Shown: positions 43,725 through 53,021 of the stretch, one piece after another
Layout: each line of letters starts with the position of its first letter
Position numbering within the stretch: the stretch's first letter is position 1
DNA from: Deltaproteobacteria bacterium ADurb.Bin207
GTDB lineage: Bacteria; Myxococcota_A; Polyangia; Polyangiales; Polyangiaceae
DNA: 64,000 bases
Reading direction: 5' to 3'
Assembly (NCBI GenBank): GCA_002070115.1
Contig: MWCO01000016.1
Coordinates: 1-64,000 of the forward strand
Made by a program: the position numbers and the translations under genes
The notes under the pieces: generated by a model
The model's database searches: none
Seen by the model: the letters and a program-made list of their open reading frames with translations, nothing else
What the model was told of the DNA's origin: nothing

Positions 43725-44036
43725 TCATTTTTTGCCCCCTCCTCCACTGGGCTCATGGTGCGATTTGAAGAGCCCTGTCATGCGGTCTGTAATCACGAAG
43801 CCACCGACCAAGTTGAAGGCGGCCGTGATGAGCGCAATGGCGCCAAGTACTTTTTCGTCGAGATCCATCGACGGTTGCGCAAACAGCAAGAGCGCGCCGA
43901 GGATGGTCACGGCCGAGATGGCGTTGGTCATCGACATCAACGGCGTGTGCAGAAGCGGTGGCACGCGCGATATGAGCACGTAGCCGATGACGAACGACAG
44001 AATGAATACAACTAACATCAATGCCAACTCGGTCAT
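43725..44036 (-). CDS. pntAB: NAD(P) transhydrogenase, small membrane subunit (alpha part 2)
   Basis: The 103-residue protein has three hydrophobic segments (MLVVFILSFVIGYVLISRV, ISAVTILGALLLFA, VLGAIALITAAFNLVGGFVI in pieces). It matches the C-terminal membrane part of alpha that is a separate polypeptide in Rhodospirillum-type transhydrogenases. It starts at ATG 44036 after a GGAGG and is followed 63 bp later by pntB. Confidence 0.93.
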   Translation of the reverse strand: MTELALMLVVFILSFVIGYVLISRVPPLLHTPLMSMTNAISAVTILGALLLFAQPSMDLDEKVLGAIALITAAFNLVGGFVITDRMTGLFKSHHEPSGGGGKK

Positions 44037-44068
44037 GACACATCCTCCGGGTTGCCAAGGTTATGGGA

Positions 44069-45229
44069 TCAACGCCCGCCCATCGCGTCGAGCGCGGGTT
44101 GGTACACAATCTTGCCTTGCATCGTTACGAGTGAAGTGCGCGGGATCTCGTCCTCGAGATCGGGGCCGCCCGGCACCTTCTTATACAGGTTGTCGATGTA
44201 GTAGAACATGTTGTTCGCGTACAGCCAGGTTGCATGCATCGCCATCCGGCCGGGGATGTTCTGCACACCGCAAACGCGCACGTTGTTGTGCAGTATTTCC
44301 TGACCCGGTTTGGTCAGCGCGCAGTTGCCGCCTTGGTCAATGGAAACATCGATGATCACGGATCCGGGCTTCATGCGCTCGACCGCTTCCTTGGTCACGA
44401 TGGTGGGAGCGAGCGTTCCAGGAACGAGAGCGGACAGCACGATGAGATCGGACTCCGCAACGACGTCCATGATCGCTTCCTGTTCTTTTTTCAACCAGTC
44501 CGGAGGAAGCAGCTTCGCATAACCACCTTCAGCAATGGCAAGCTCCTTGGGCACATCGAATCCAACAACCTTGGCGCCAAGGCTTCCCGCCTCGGTGCGA
44601 GCCGCCTCACGGATATCCCACGCCTTGACCACGGCACCAAGACGCTTGGCCGTTGCAATGGCTTGAAGACCGACGACACCAGCACCAACGACGAGAGCAT
44701 TGGCGGGCTTGATCGGGCCAATGGCGGTGCCGATCATCGGCAAAAAGCGCGGGAGAAGTTCCGCGCCATCGAGTACGGCGCGATAGCCGGTGACGGTGCT
44801 CATGGAGGTGAGCGCATCCATTCGCTGCGCACGGGAGATACGCGGAATGCCGTCCATAGTGAAGGCCGTGACACCACGATCGCGAAGCATGCGAACCATG
44901 TCGTGGCTATCGGGAGCGGCGGGATGAAGGAAGGTGACCAACGTCGACCCCTTCGGCATCATCTCGACCTCGTGCTTGTTGACAGCAGTGTTGAAGATCG
45001 GTTGCTTGACCTTGAGGATGACCTCAGCGCTGGCGAAAAGCTTCTCGACATCCTTCTCAATCTTCGCACCGGCAGCGGCGTACTCTTCGTCGGTGATGAA
45101 CACACCGGCGCCTGCGCCGGATTCGACGGTGACGGTGAAGCCTTTGGCGACGTACTTCTTTACGGTTTCAGGAATGGCGGCTACGCGTTTCTCAGCATTC
45201 AGGATTTCCTTCGGGATGACGATATGCAT
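44069..45229 (-). CDS. pntAA: NAD(P) transhydrogenase alpha subunit, NAD-binding part
   Basis: The 386-residue protein is the soluble NAD(H) domain I. It has the alanine-dehydrogenase/PNT N-terminal fold (VIPKEILNAEKRVAAIPETVKKY, in pieces), the Rossmann motif ALVVGAGVVGLQAIATAKRLGA, and the closing PGRMAMHATWLYANN near the C-terminus typical of PntA. Start ATG 45229, with AAGGAG upstream. It follows the unknown gene by 32 bp. Together with pntAB and pntB it should couple proton flow to NADH-to-NADPH hydride transfer. Confidence 0.94.
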   Translation of the reverse strand: MHIVIPKEILNAEKRVAAIPETVKKYVAKGFTVTVESGAGAGVFITDEEYAAAGAKIEKDVEKLFASAEVILKVKQPIFNTAVNKHEVEMMPKGSTLVTFLHPAAPDSHDMVRMLRDRGVTAFTMDGIPRISRAQRMDALTSMSTVTGYRAVLDGAELLPRFLPMIGTAIGPIKPANALVVGAGVVGLQAIATAKRLGAVVKAWDIREAARTEAGSLGAKVVGFDVPKELAIAEGGYAKLLPPDWLKKEQEAIMDVVAESDLIVLSALVPGTLAPTIVTKEAVERMKPGSVIIDVSIDQGGNCALTKPGQEILHNNVRVCGVQNIPGRMAMHATWLYANNMFYYIDNLYKKVPGGPDLEDEIPRTSLVTMQGKIVYQPALDAMGGR

Positions 45230-45261
45230 GAAACTGGCTCCTTGTTGATGAACGGTCCGAA

Positions 45262-46035
45262 TTAGGCTGCATCCTTGGGGAGAACGGTCCCCCGTAAGCT
45301 GCCGGTGATTCGACGAAGGGCAGCAAAAAATTCCTCGGCACTATCGAATGTCCACGCGCGCTGCCAGACGCGATGGGCGATTGGTTTGCCCTCGCTGCCT
45401 AGCAGACGAGCGCCAAGCAACCAAGGTGTAAAGTGAAGTTCGAAGGGGCTTTGTGGGTTACCGTCAGCAGCGGCGAGATTGTTCTCGAATTGCTCCATGC
45501 CCATGCAAAGGGGCATGCCCTCCGATACGGTCATCTGCCATGGGGGGTTGAGGGAAGCTTCCGATAGTTGGTTTTGCATCACGGCGAGACGGACCAGGAC
45601 GCTCGATGTGTCGTTCCATACCGGCAGAACGGAATACTTCCGTACCACTGCATCTGCTTCCAAGCAGAGCGCGCCGGCCGCGATGGCGATGACGGGAACT
45701 TGGCTCAACGCCATACTTGCATCCGAAACGAAAGCCTCCCAATGGCAGAGCGAAATATTCTCTTGCCGTTGGTAAAGGGGAAAACGAATCGAATGGGGGT
45801 AGTCGTTTTCTGGAAACGAAGATGCGGCGGTTTCCGCGAAAAAGCTTGAAGTCGAACCTTTCGACCCGCTTGGGGGGATTTCTACGTATACGGGTTGGCT
45901 TGTCTGTATCGGAAAATGGCAAGGAATGAGTTCATCGAACCGCGTCCCAACGACCGTGCTTCCAATTTTAATTATAATTTCCGTATAGTTACCTTGCCCC
46001 TGCTTCGCTTTCACTTCCAGTGGGTTCATGTTCAT
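45262..46035 (-). CDS. Unknown protein at the head of the pnt operon
   Basis: I start at the MNMNP ATG at 46035; a longer frame reaches 46143. The 257-residue protein has no signal or membrane helix. The visible parts are beta-rich (YTEIIIKIGSTVVGTRFDELIP) and later Trp-rich (PPWQMTVSEGMPLCMGMEQF, WLLGARLLGSEGKPI, VWQRAWTFDSAEEFF). I recognise no family. It precedes pntAA by 32 bp on the same strand, so it may be co-expressed with the transhydrogenase. Confidence in the coding call is good; function is unknown. Confidence 0.7.
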   Translation of the reverse strand: MNMNPLEVKAKQGQGNYTEIIIKIGSTVVGTRFDELIPCHFPIQTSQPVYVEIPPSGSKGSTSSFFAETAASSFPENDYPHSIRFPLYQRQENISLCHWEAFVSDASMALSQVPVIAIAAGALCLEADAVVRKYSVLPVWNDTSSVLVRLAVMQNQLSEASLNPPWQMTVSEGMPLCMGMEQFENNLAAADGNPQSPFELHFTPWLLGARLLGSEGKPIAHRVWQRAWTFDSAEEFFAALRRITGSLRGTVLPKDAA

Positions 46036-46440
46036 GGCAGCCAACCCTCGACGGAATCCCACGACGGAACCAGCCCGCTCGATACGGAATCCGTTCGGTT
46101 CATGCTCCGCTGTGTTTGGCGCAGATGGGCAATGGATGCGCAACCGTCAGCGTGAGTAGGTTCGACGCTAGGCCGCGGTTTCCGTGGGCACCATCGGGGG
46201 CAACCGGATAATGATGGGAGATGAACAGGAGTCGGCGCTTCGCAAAAGCGGATATGTCTTCGACAAGGTGGGCTGAAGTAACACCTTTGTTCTAAGGTTA
46301 TCTCGTCTTATTGGATGAGATTGATCAGAAAATTCCCTAGCTCGTTTTCGAAGAGAGTACAGCATTTTTCACGATAGGACTCTTCGAACAACCCGATGGC
46401 TCGCCAGGCAGTAGCTCTGTCAGCAGGCAAATCCGCGATA
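46036..46440. other. Intergenic region between the pnt operon and the PEGA kinase
   Basis: The 405 bp should hold the promoter for the minus-strand unknown-pnt operon and the kinase terminator. I see only a hairpin-capable ATCTCGTC-TTATTG-GATGAGAT at 46300-46321 without a T run. No gene recognised. Confidence 0.4.
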
Positions 46441-48168
46441 TTACCACGGGGTCGTTCGATCGAGGTTCTTGATCCGGTCACGCGCGGAATCGGCAGGTTG
46501 ACGATCCGGGGGCGGCGCAGGGGGGACAGCCGCGGGAGGCGGTGGGACGACGATATCAGCAGCAGTTTCCCGAGCAGTATCCGATTTGGTCGTTCGAGCG
46601 GGTCTCGTTTTGACGTCCGAGCTGGCAACCACCGTACGAGGCATTTCCGCAAGTTGCAGTTGAATCGACTTTGGCGAATCGGCTTGCACCTCCAATTGCT
46701 GAGTTTTGTAACCTTCGGCCTCCGCTCGAATCCGGTGCAGACTGTCCGCGCGCTCGAAAGACACACGCGCTGGTCGCTCCTTGACTTCCACATCGTCGAC
46801 GAAGACCCTCGCGCTATCTGGCGAAACGGTAATCTCCACGGAGGTTTGGACAGGCTCCGCAGAAGGGGATGCCGCTATTGCCACCATCACTTGCGAGGAA
46901 GGCACAGCGGATGGGGCAGTTTGAGCAACAGGGGGCTGCTGAGGCTTGAGTGCTGTCCACAGCCCGAAAGCCACGACAAGAGCCCCGGCGCTTGCGGCGG
47001 CAACGATCCAACGATTGCGTTTTGGCGGAAGCACACCGGAACTTACAATAATGGGTGCAGCGCTAGAAACCCGTGCCCGAGAGGCGGACTCATCGCCCGT
47101 TTCCACGGCGCTTTCACTTCGGAAGGCCGTTCTATGCCAACCGCCGCTCGCCATGAGCTTCGGGGATGATTGATCCTCGGAACCATGGGCGTGCTGCTTG
47201 AGTTGCTTTTCGATGAGCGCCTGGGTTTCTTTTCGAACATCGTCGAATAGTCCCTCAACCACCACGCCGAGCGATCGCGTGGAGGGACGTCCTAACGAAT
47301 CCAAGATGCTTTCCAGATCTTCAGCGAGAGCCAAAGCGTTGGGGTAACGATCCTCCGGCGCCGTAGACAAGGCTTTCATACAACACGATTCGAGACGAGG
47401 GTCGACATCGGGATTGATGGTGCTGGGACGAGGCACATTGCCTTGAACGAGTTTATAAAGGGCCTGGCCTTCGGGCAACTCTTTCCAAAGCGCGCGTCCC
47501 GTGACGATTTGCCATAATACAGCTCCCATCGCATAAATGTCGGCTCTATGGTCGACCTTCATGCCCAGCGCTTGTTCTGGGGCCATATAAGCCACTTTAC
47601 CTTTGAGCACACCCGCCCTGGTTTCTGACTGCGTAATGGCCGCTTTGGCGATGCCAAAATCGAGCACTTTGACCCGCCCGTCATACGTCACGAAAATATT
47701 GTGAGGCGAAACGTCGCGATGAACGAGGTTAAGGGCAGAACCATCGAAGTCCTTGAGTTGGTGGGCGTAATGGATCCCTTGGAGAGCTTCGCAAACGATG
47801 TGGAGGCAGGCGGCCAGATCCAGCGGCTTGCCCTCCGCTTGCGCACGTCGAAGGATAGCCGAAAATGACTGTCCTTCTAAATATTCCATGACAATGACCG
47901 GACTTGCTCCAATTTCAGTAACTTCAAGAGTTTGCACAACATTGGGATGATTGAGACGCCCTGCCAGACGAGCCTCGTCCATAAGCATGGTTTTGGCATC
48001 TGGATCTTCCGCAAGGTGTTCTCGAACGAGTTTGAGGACCACCAACTTATGAAAACCAACCGGTCCTTGCGTATGAGCGAGGTGGACTTCGGCCATGCCG
48101 CCGCGTCCTATTTCAGCAATCGGACGGAACCGCCCGAATTCGGCCCGAGTCTGGAGCAAGGTCGTCAT
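46441..48168 (-). CDS. Transmembrane Ser/Thr kinase with PEGA domain
   Basis: The 575-residue protein begins at ATG 48168 (GAGGTG upstream). The kinase domain (1-290) shows GRGGMAEVHLA, Lys46, HRDVSPHNIF (the HRD loop with Ser-Pro-His, common in myxobacterial kinases), DFGIAKA and MAPEQ. After a linker come one membrane helix (WIVAAASAGALVVAFGLW) and an extracytoplasmic PEGA-type repeat (TSVEITVSPDSARVFVDDVEV in pieces, ending QLEVQADSPKSIQLQL). The tail is Pro/Ala-rich. A cytoplasmic kinase with an envelope sensor part is the likely design. Substrates unknown; no partner gene is adjacent. Confidence 0.93.
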   Translation of the reverse strand: MTTLLQTRAEFGRFRPIAEIGRGGMAEVHLAHTQGPVGFHKLVVLKLVREHLAEDPDAKTMLMDEARLAGRLNHPNVVQTLEVTEIGASPVIVMEYLEGQSFSAILRRAQAEGKPLDLAACLHIVCEALQGIHYAHQLKDFDGSALNLVHRDVSPHNIFVTYDGRVKVLDFGIAKAAITQSETRAGVLKGKVAYMAPEQALGMKVDHRADIYAMGAVLWQIVTGRALWKELPEGQALYKLVQGNVPRPSTINPDVDPRLESCCMKALSTAPEDRYPNALALAEDLESILDSLGRPSTRSLGVVVEGLFDDVRKETQALIEKQLKQHAHGSEDQSSPKLMASGGWHRTAFRSESAVETGDESASRARVSSAAPIIVSSGVLPPKRNRWIVAAASAGALVVAFGLWTALKPQQPPVAQTAPSAVPSSQVMVAIAASPSAEPVQTSVEITVSPDSARVFVDDVEVKERPARVSFERADSLHRIRAEAEGYKTQQLEVQADSPKSIQLQLAEMPRTVVASSDVKTRPARTTKSDTARETAADIVVPPPPAAVPPAPPPDRQPADSARDRIKNLDRTTPW

Positions 48169-48492
48169 GGGATTCACCTCGTAGGAAGTGCCCCGTGTTC
48201 TGCAACTTATGGGCCGTCCTCCCAACCGAAGCCAACCGTTCAAACAGAAAGAAGATCCGATAACACCATCCCTCAAGACGATTTCATGTGTGAAAACGGA
48301 AGGTCCGTTCCCTTTCACGATCGCGTTATAATATATTACGTATCGGTATATTTAACCGTTGCCCAGTTCCTTCGCTTCTGCCATCTCTCCCCTGCCCCGT
48401 TCGCCTTCCTGTTCTGTTGTCGGTGAAAACTGCCCCTTCGTCCCCACCGCGTTGACCCTAACCGCAATTCCAAGGCATGAACCAACCATACC
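48169..48492. other. AT-rich divergent region
   Basis: The 324 bp separate two divergent genes. TATAAT at 48327-48332 sits in an AT-rich island; no good -35 is 17 bases away on either strand. A promoter is likely but not placed. Confidence 0.4.
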
Positions 48493-49728
48493 ATGGATGT
48501 CGTCACGAACGCCAAAGTAGCATTTGTGCTCGAACGATATGCCTTGGACGACGTGAGCGAAATTTGCCTTCGCACACGCGCCATGGCTACCGCGTTGGCA
48601 GAACGAGGACACGACGTCACCGTGCTGACCACGTGCAGCCGTTACCCAGGACAATGGAACAACGATGTCGCCGAAGGGGAGTCGACCATCGATTCGCTTT
48701 CCGTGGTTCGCTTCCGTCTCGAACAGCGCCTCGTGCATCGACTGGACCGTCCCGCGAAGTGGCTCGCGTCGTACAATACCCTAGCAGCGAAAGTGTGGGG
48801 CCATTCGGTGGGTCCGGTCTGTCCGGGGTATCGCCCTTATCTCGACCAATTCGGACCTCTTTTCGATGCCGTTTTTTTCACGGGGGCGTGGGGGTACTTG
48901 GTATCCGAAGGGATGGGCCGTGTACGTAACGCCGTGCTTTGTCCGGCACCGTGGGAGGATCGAACCCACCAAGGAAAGCAAGCCGCAACCCTGCTTCGGC
49001 AGGCGCGCGGGGTCGCACTGGCTTCTTCTGCAGAAGAAAAACGATTACGAACCGCGACAGAGTATCCGTGGTCTTGTCCGACTTTCGTGATCGGTGCGGC
49101 CCCCGATCCGCTTCCTTCCCCATCTTATCGTTCGAAGCGACTGACGCTGGTCGACGGCCCTTTTCTTCTTGCGTTCGGACATTACAGCCCCGCGGCGGAT
49201 CGGTTGCTCGAAGCGTTCCAATTGTTTCGTCAAGCACACGGGGATACTTCCTTCGAAGACGACCGTTCCGAACGGATGAGCGCAAAAAACGTTCGGCTCG
49301 TTCTTGCGGGTGACGACAGATTCCCCCACGACCCAGGCAATGGCGTCGTATCGCTGGGACCGGTGGACGATACGGCTCGCGAATCCTTGATGCGCCATGC
49401 CTTGGCGGTAGTGCATGCGGATCCCTGTATTCGATTATCCACGGGCTTGTTATCCGCGTGGATGCAAGGATGCCCAACGCTGATTCATGCGGGCAGTACC
49501 GATTTGCAGCCAGTACTCGATGCGATTGGCAAAGAATGCGTATTCGACTCGGCATTGACCTTTGCAGCAGGGGCCGCTTCGTTGCTATCGAGCCCAGGTC
49601 CACGACGAGCTTATGGCGCGCGTGCGCAGCACATGGTTCAGCGGGTCTTTTCGCCGAGAAAACTTGGCGAATGCCTGGAGCAATGTGTTCGCGCGGTCAT
49701 GGGACGCGCCAAGGGTCAGCCAGTTTGA
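48493..49728 (+). CDS. Glycosyltransferase family 4-like protein
   Basis: The 411-residue protein looks like a GT-B glycosyltransferase. It starts with a Rossmann-like half (VAFVLERYALDDVSE, AMATALAERGHDVTVLTT) and closes with a nucleotide-sugar-binding half (FLLAFGHYSPAADRLLEAF, NVRLVLAGDDRF, VVSLGPVDD, ALAVVHADPCIRLSTGLLSAWMQGCPTLI in pieces). In GT4 enzymes this second half usually has an EGF.L glutamate pattern; here the glutamate position looks altered (CIRLSTGLL), so activity or fold variant is open. galE follows 69 bp later on the same strand, supporting envelope glycan synthesis. Confidence 0.75.
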   Translation: MDVVTNAKVAFVLERYALDDVSEICLRTRAMATALAERGHDVTVLTTCSRYPGQWNNDVAEGESTIDSLSVVRFRLEQRLVHRLDRPAKWLASYNTLAAKVWGHSVGPVCPGYRPYLDQFGPLFDAVFFTGAWGYLVSEGMGRVRNAVLCPAPWEDRTHQGKQAATLLRQARGVALASSAEEKRLRTATEYPWSCPTFVIGAAPDPLPSPSYRSKRLTLVDGPFLLAFGHYSPAADRLLEAFQLFRQAHGDTSFEDDRSERMSAKNVRLVLAGDDRFPHDPGNGVVSLGPVDDTARESLMRHALAVVHADPCIRLSTGLLSAWMQGCPTLIHAGSTDLQPVLDAIGKECVFDSALTFAAGAASLLSSPGPRRAYGARAQHMVQRVFSPRKLGECLEQCVRAVMGRAKGQPV

Positions 49729-49797
49729 TGCATGGGGATTGACCCATGGTCGACAGACCTTGGTTTGTCGCTCTGCTCTTTGGTACAAGACCTCACC

Positions 49798-50763
49798 ATG
49801 ACAGTTCTGGTTGCGGGTGGAGCAGGCTACATCGGATCTCATTTCGTGCGTTGCCTCGAAGAGCATGGCGAGTCCGCGGTGGTTCTCGACGATCTCAGCA
49901 CGGGTTTCGCCGAGGCTATCCCTGACCACGTTCCTCTGGTTCGTTGTGCCATCGGCGATCGCGCGGCAGTGAGATCCGTCCTCGAAGAAGTCGCCCCCGA
50001 AGCCGTCGTGGATTTCGCTGGATTGATTCAAGTCGGTGAATCGATGCGATCGCCTGATCGATACTATGGGGTCAATGTTTCGCAAACCATTGCATTTCTT
50101 GATGAAATAGTCCGATCGGGCGTGAAAACGTTCGTGTTTTCGTCGAGCGCTGCGGTCTACGGAAACCCCATTCGTGTTCCCATCGACGAAGATCACCCCA
50201 AGGAGCCCATCAATCCCTATGGAGCCACCAAACTCATCGTGGAAATGGCGGCGAGAGATTATGCGCGAGCGTACGGGCTTCGCGTGGCTTGTTTGCGATA
50301 CTTCAACGCGGCCGGAGCGCATGCGGATGGTACCCTGGCGGAACGTCATGATCCGGAAACCCATCTCATCCCGCTCGCCATCGATGCCGGCTTGGGACGT
50401 CGTCCGGAACTAACGGTGTTCGGCGATGATTGGAGCACGCCGGATGGCACTTGTGTGCGTGACTATATTCACGTGATGGACTTGGCCGAAGCGCATTGGC
50501 TGGCGATCGAGAAACTTCGCAACGATACCCCCACGTTGTCGTTGAACCTCGGAACGGGCAATGGTTATTCGGTACGTCAGATCATCGACGCTGTGAGTGA
50601 TGTGCTTGGCAAAGCGGTTCCCTATCATATCGGACCGAGACGCGATGGCGATCCTCCTTCGTTGGTGGCGTCATCGAATCGGGCTCGCAACGTGCTTGGA
50701 TGGAATCCCACTCGCTCGCAACTCGATACGATCGTACAAGACGCCGTGCGCAGCCGGACATGA
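49798..50763 (+). CDS. galE: UDP-glucose 4-epimerase
   Basis: The 321-residue extended SDR starts VLVAGGAGYIGSHFVRCLEEHG with the TGxxGxxG-type motif. It has the catalytic Ser and Tyr-x3-Lys in VFSSSAAVYGNP and INPYGATKLIVE, and LRYFNAAGAHADGTL with the substrate loop. It interconverts UDP-glucose and UDP-galactose. I start at ATG 49798; the frame continues upstream without a better start. The expected neighbour is the glycosyltransferase immediately upstream. Confidence 0.93.
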   Translation: MTVLVAGGAGYIGSHFVRCLEEHGESAVVLDDLSTGFAEAIPDHVPLVRCAIGDRAAVRSVLEEVAPEAVVDFAGLIQVGESMRSPDRYYGVNVSQTIAFLDEIVRSGVKTFVFSSSAAVYGNPIRVPIDEDHPKEPINPYGATKLIVEMAARDYARAYGLRVACLRYFNAAGAHADGTLAERHDPETHLIPLAIDAGLGRRPELTVFGDDWSTPDGTCVRDYIHVMDLAEAHWLAIEKLRNDTPTLSLNLGTGNGYSVRQIIDAVSDVLGKAVPYHIGPRRDGDPPSLVASSNRARNVLGWNPTRSQLDTIVQDAVRSRT

Positions 50764-50798
50764 ATCATGATTGACTGATTCGCATTCCTCGGTGCTGC

Positions 50799-51242
50799 TC
50801 AGCCATCCATCATGAGTTTGGAAGCTGATTGGTTCCGTGAGAACAGAGCTTTGACTTCCGGTTTCGAAAGCTGAATCAACGACAAAATTCCAAGTACGGT
50901 GCCTAACGGCACATTCATGCAATTGACCGCTGCGACAACGTAACAAAACTTCCAAGCCTTGTGTGCGGCCAGGTAGCGCCCTGTCAACAGCATGCAGATG
51001 GCATACGTTTGTCCGACGATGACGACTACGGCAGCCAGGCCGATGAACATCCAACCGAGAGGGATGGTGTCAGGTGGTGAGTGAAGCACACCCGTTACGA
51101 TCGCAATACCGACGCTCAGATGAATTAAAGGTATGAGAGCGACCATGACGTAGATGGCACCCAGGACATAATAAAAAATGGAAAGCAGCCGAAGGTGCTC
51201 GAAGTTGACTTCAGGCAAGGGAGGAGAAGGCGGTTGCATCAT
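50799..51242 (-). CDS. Small four-helix membrane protein, unknown
   Basis: The 147-residue protein has about four membrane helices (LLSIFYYVLGAIYVMVALIPLI, TIPLGWMFIGLAAVVVIVG, YLAAHKAWKFCYVVAAVN, PLGTVLGILSLIQL, in pieces). Its ATG overlaps the mltG stop as ATGA, so it is the third gene of the ruvX-mltG unit. The arrangement suggests an envelope role; the family is not recognised. Confidence 0.8.
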   Translation of the reverse strand: MMQPPSPPLPEVNFEHLRLLSIFYYVLGAIYVMVALIPLIHLSVGIAIVTGVLHSPPDTIPLGWMFIGLAAVVVIVGQTYAICMLLTGRYLAAHKAWKFCYVVAAVNCMNVPLGTVLGILSLIQLSKPEVKALFSRNQSASKLMMDG

Positions 51243-52483
51243 CGTGGATTGGATTGCGCGTCGCGGATTGCGTCGCGGTGGGATTCGAACGATTCGCTGA
51301 ACGAGTGTCTGCCATTACCTCTGGCAACGAAAAAAAGATAGTTGGTAATGGCCGGGGTGAGAACGGCGAGCAAGGAGCGTTCTCCTGGATTGCAGATGGG
51401 TCCGGGCGGAAGTCCCGCGTGGGCGTAGGTGCTGTAAGGGTTGGCTGGGTCTCGCACCATGGGCCCCGTGACACCTTTTTCCGCGCCGGCACAGGTGGGA
51501 ATTTTCAAAGGGTCCAGCAAACAACCGTATCGAGCCGTAGGATCGCTTTGTAGCCGTTGTTTCGGTCGAAAACTCGCACTGCGCATCCGATTCAAAAACA
51601 CGCTGGCGATCAATGGTCGTTCTTCGTCCACCGCAGCCTCTTTTTCGACCATCGACGCAAGAATGAGAATGTCATGACGGTTCCATCCCAGGTCGTCGTG
51701 TAGGGTTTTCAACGCCTCGGGATGCTCATCGAACAGCCCCGCGTGGCGTTTGATCGCCTCATTGACCATGCGACGCACGATGGACGACGGGGATTGATTT
51801 CGTACGAACGCGTAGGTTGCGGGAAATAAGTAGCCTTCGGCATCTTTGACGGGCAGGCGCAATTCGGCCATCAAGGTGGCATCGTGAGCGGCTTTGAGCA
51901 ACGCGCGCTGGCTGCACACGCCGCTTTCCTGAAGGCGGCGTGCCACATCGAACGTATCGAATCCTTCCGGAATGATGACACGAACCTCAGCGCCGCCCTG
52001 CAATCGGCGCAAGCGTCGCAACAAAGTCCGCGGTGCCATGTCGTTTTGCAACAAATGGATGCCGGAATCGATTCGATCCCAATGTCCATCCACGCGTAGA
52101 TAAAGTGCCATGAGCCAAACGGATCGCACCAAGCCTGCACGAGCGAGCAGGTCGGCGGCTTCGCTGGCGGATTCCGGAGCGTCCCATTCGACTTCCACCG
52201 AAGAACCATCGCCATGGCAAGGAAGCAAGAGGAACGCAACGAAGCCCATGCTCAGAATCATCAGCGAAGAGACAGTGGCCAAGGCGGCTTTGAACCACTT
52301 CGAACGAACCACGGTCCGCCGGCGGGCTGGGGTATCAGCGCGTTTGTTTTCGCGATGGGGTTGAGGTAGCCGGGAATTTTTCGATGGCCGGGATTGGGAA
52401 TGCTTTGGGCTTCCGGAGCCTTTGGGCGAGGGGGTGGACCGTGGCTTTCGCTTGGGTCGAGGTTCTTTCGCGCTTCCGCTCAC
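51239..52483 (-). CDS. mltG: Endolytic transglycosylase MltG (YceG)
   Basis: MltG cuts nascent peptidoglycan glycan strands at the membrane. The 414-residue protein has a basic cytoplasmic N-terminus (about 60 residues, Pro/Lys-rich), one membrane helix (64-88) and the YceG domain. Catalytic Glu is in LASMVEKEAAVDEERPLIASVFLNRM (in pieces). GPMVRDPANPYSTYAHAGLPPGPICNPG (in pieces) and AITNYLFFVARGNGRHSFSES are the family's C-terminal marks. The GTG start at 52483 overlaps the ruvX stop (GTGA). The long N-terminal extension is unusual but seen in some lineages. Confidence 0.95.
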   Translation of the reverse strand: MSGSAKEPRPKRKPRSTPSPKGSGSPKHSQSRPSKNSRLPQPHRENKRADTPARRRTVVRSKWFKAALATVSSLMILSMGFVAFLLLPCHGDGSSVEVEWDAPESASEAADLLARAGLVRSVWLMALYLRVDGHWDRIDSGIHLLQNDMAPRTLLRRLRRLQGGAEVRVIIPEGFDTFDVARRLQESGVCSQRALLKAAHDATLMAELRLPVKDAEGYLFPATYAFVRNQSPSSIVRRMVNEAIKRHAGLFDEHPEALKTLHDDLGWNRHDILILASMVEKEAAVDEERPLIASVFLNRMRSASFRPKQRLQSDPTARYGCLLDPLKIPTCAGAEKGVTGPMVRDPANPYSTYAHAGLPPGPICNPGERSLLAVLTPAITNYLFFVARGNGRHSFSESFESHRDAIRDAQSNPR

Positions 52484-52902
52484 CGTGCTCTCCCAGACTG
52501 ACTATCGAGCCATGCCTGTAGAATGAGACAGGCCGCGGCACTATCGATTTTTGCACGGGACTCACGGGCGCGATGCCCACCTTCTCGAAGTCGTCGAGTG
52601 GCCTCGGAAGTCGAGAAGCGTTCATCCCAAAGAACGACATTAATACCTGTAAATTCAAACAGTTGCTGAGCAAAGGCCATCGCTTTTCGCGCCGCGGGTC
52701 CGCGTTGTCCAGCCGGGTCCAAAGGCAGTCCCACCACGAAGTGGTCCACCGATTCTTGTTCAGCAAAGTCTTTGATTTTTCGCAACAGATCGCTACGGAC
52801 CCGGGCATCGAGGGGCGGACGCGGGTGCGCCATGGCGCCGATTTCATCGGTGACGGCCAATCCAACGCGCACTTTGCCCAAGTCGAGGGCCGCAACACGC
52901 AT
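52480..52902 (-). CDS. ruvX: Holliday junction resolvase-like protein RuvX (YqgF)
   Basis: The 140-residue RNase H-fold protein begins MRVAALDLGKVRVGLAVTDE (ATG 52902). It has VDHFVVGLPLDPAGQRGPAARK and VVLWDERFSTSEATRRLRE with the conserved Asp/Glu residues and KIDSAAACLILQAWLD. YqgF proteins are nucleases involved in rRNA 5' maturation and possibly DNA repair. A longer frame reaches 52926 without better evidence. It is the first gene of the ruvX-mltG operon and divergent from hisS. Confidence 0.92.
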   Translation of the reverse strand: MRVAALDLGKVRVGLAVTDEIGAMAHPRPPLDARVRSDLLRKIKDFAEQESVDHFVVGLPLDPAGQRGPAARKAMAFAQQLFEFTGINVVLWDERFSTSEATRRLREGGHRARESRAKIDSAAACLILQAWLDSQSGRAR

Positions 52903-53021
52903 AATCGGGGGATCTACCACAATCATGGGGCTCGAGAATGACGATATGCGCCGGGTAGATCACGTTCACGTTGTTCCTTGCTTGACCCGTCCGCTTGCAC
53001 CGTCCATAAGCCGCCCAGTCA

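Noticed and set aside
44234-45265. 343-residue plus-strand frame
   Set aside because: Antisense to pntAA.
46300-46321. Possible terminator hairpin
   Set aside because: Stem of eight pairs with a wobble but no T run on either side.
50763-50785. GAATCA/TGATTC dyad after galE as terminator
   Set aside because: Only six pairs and no T tract.
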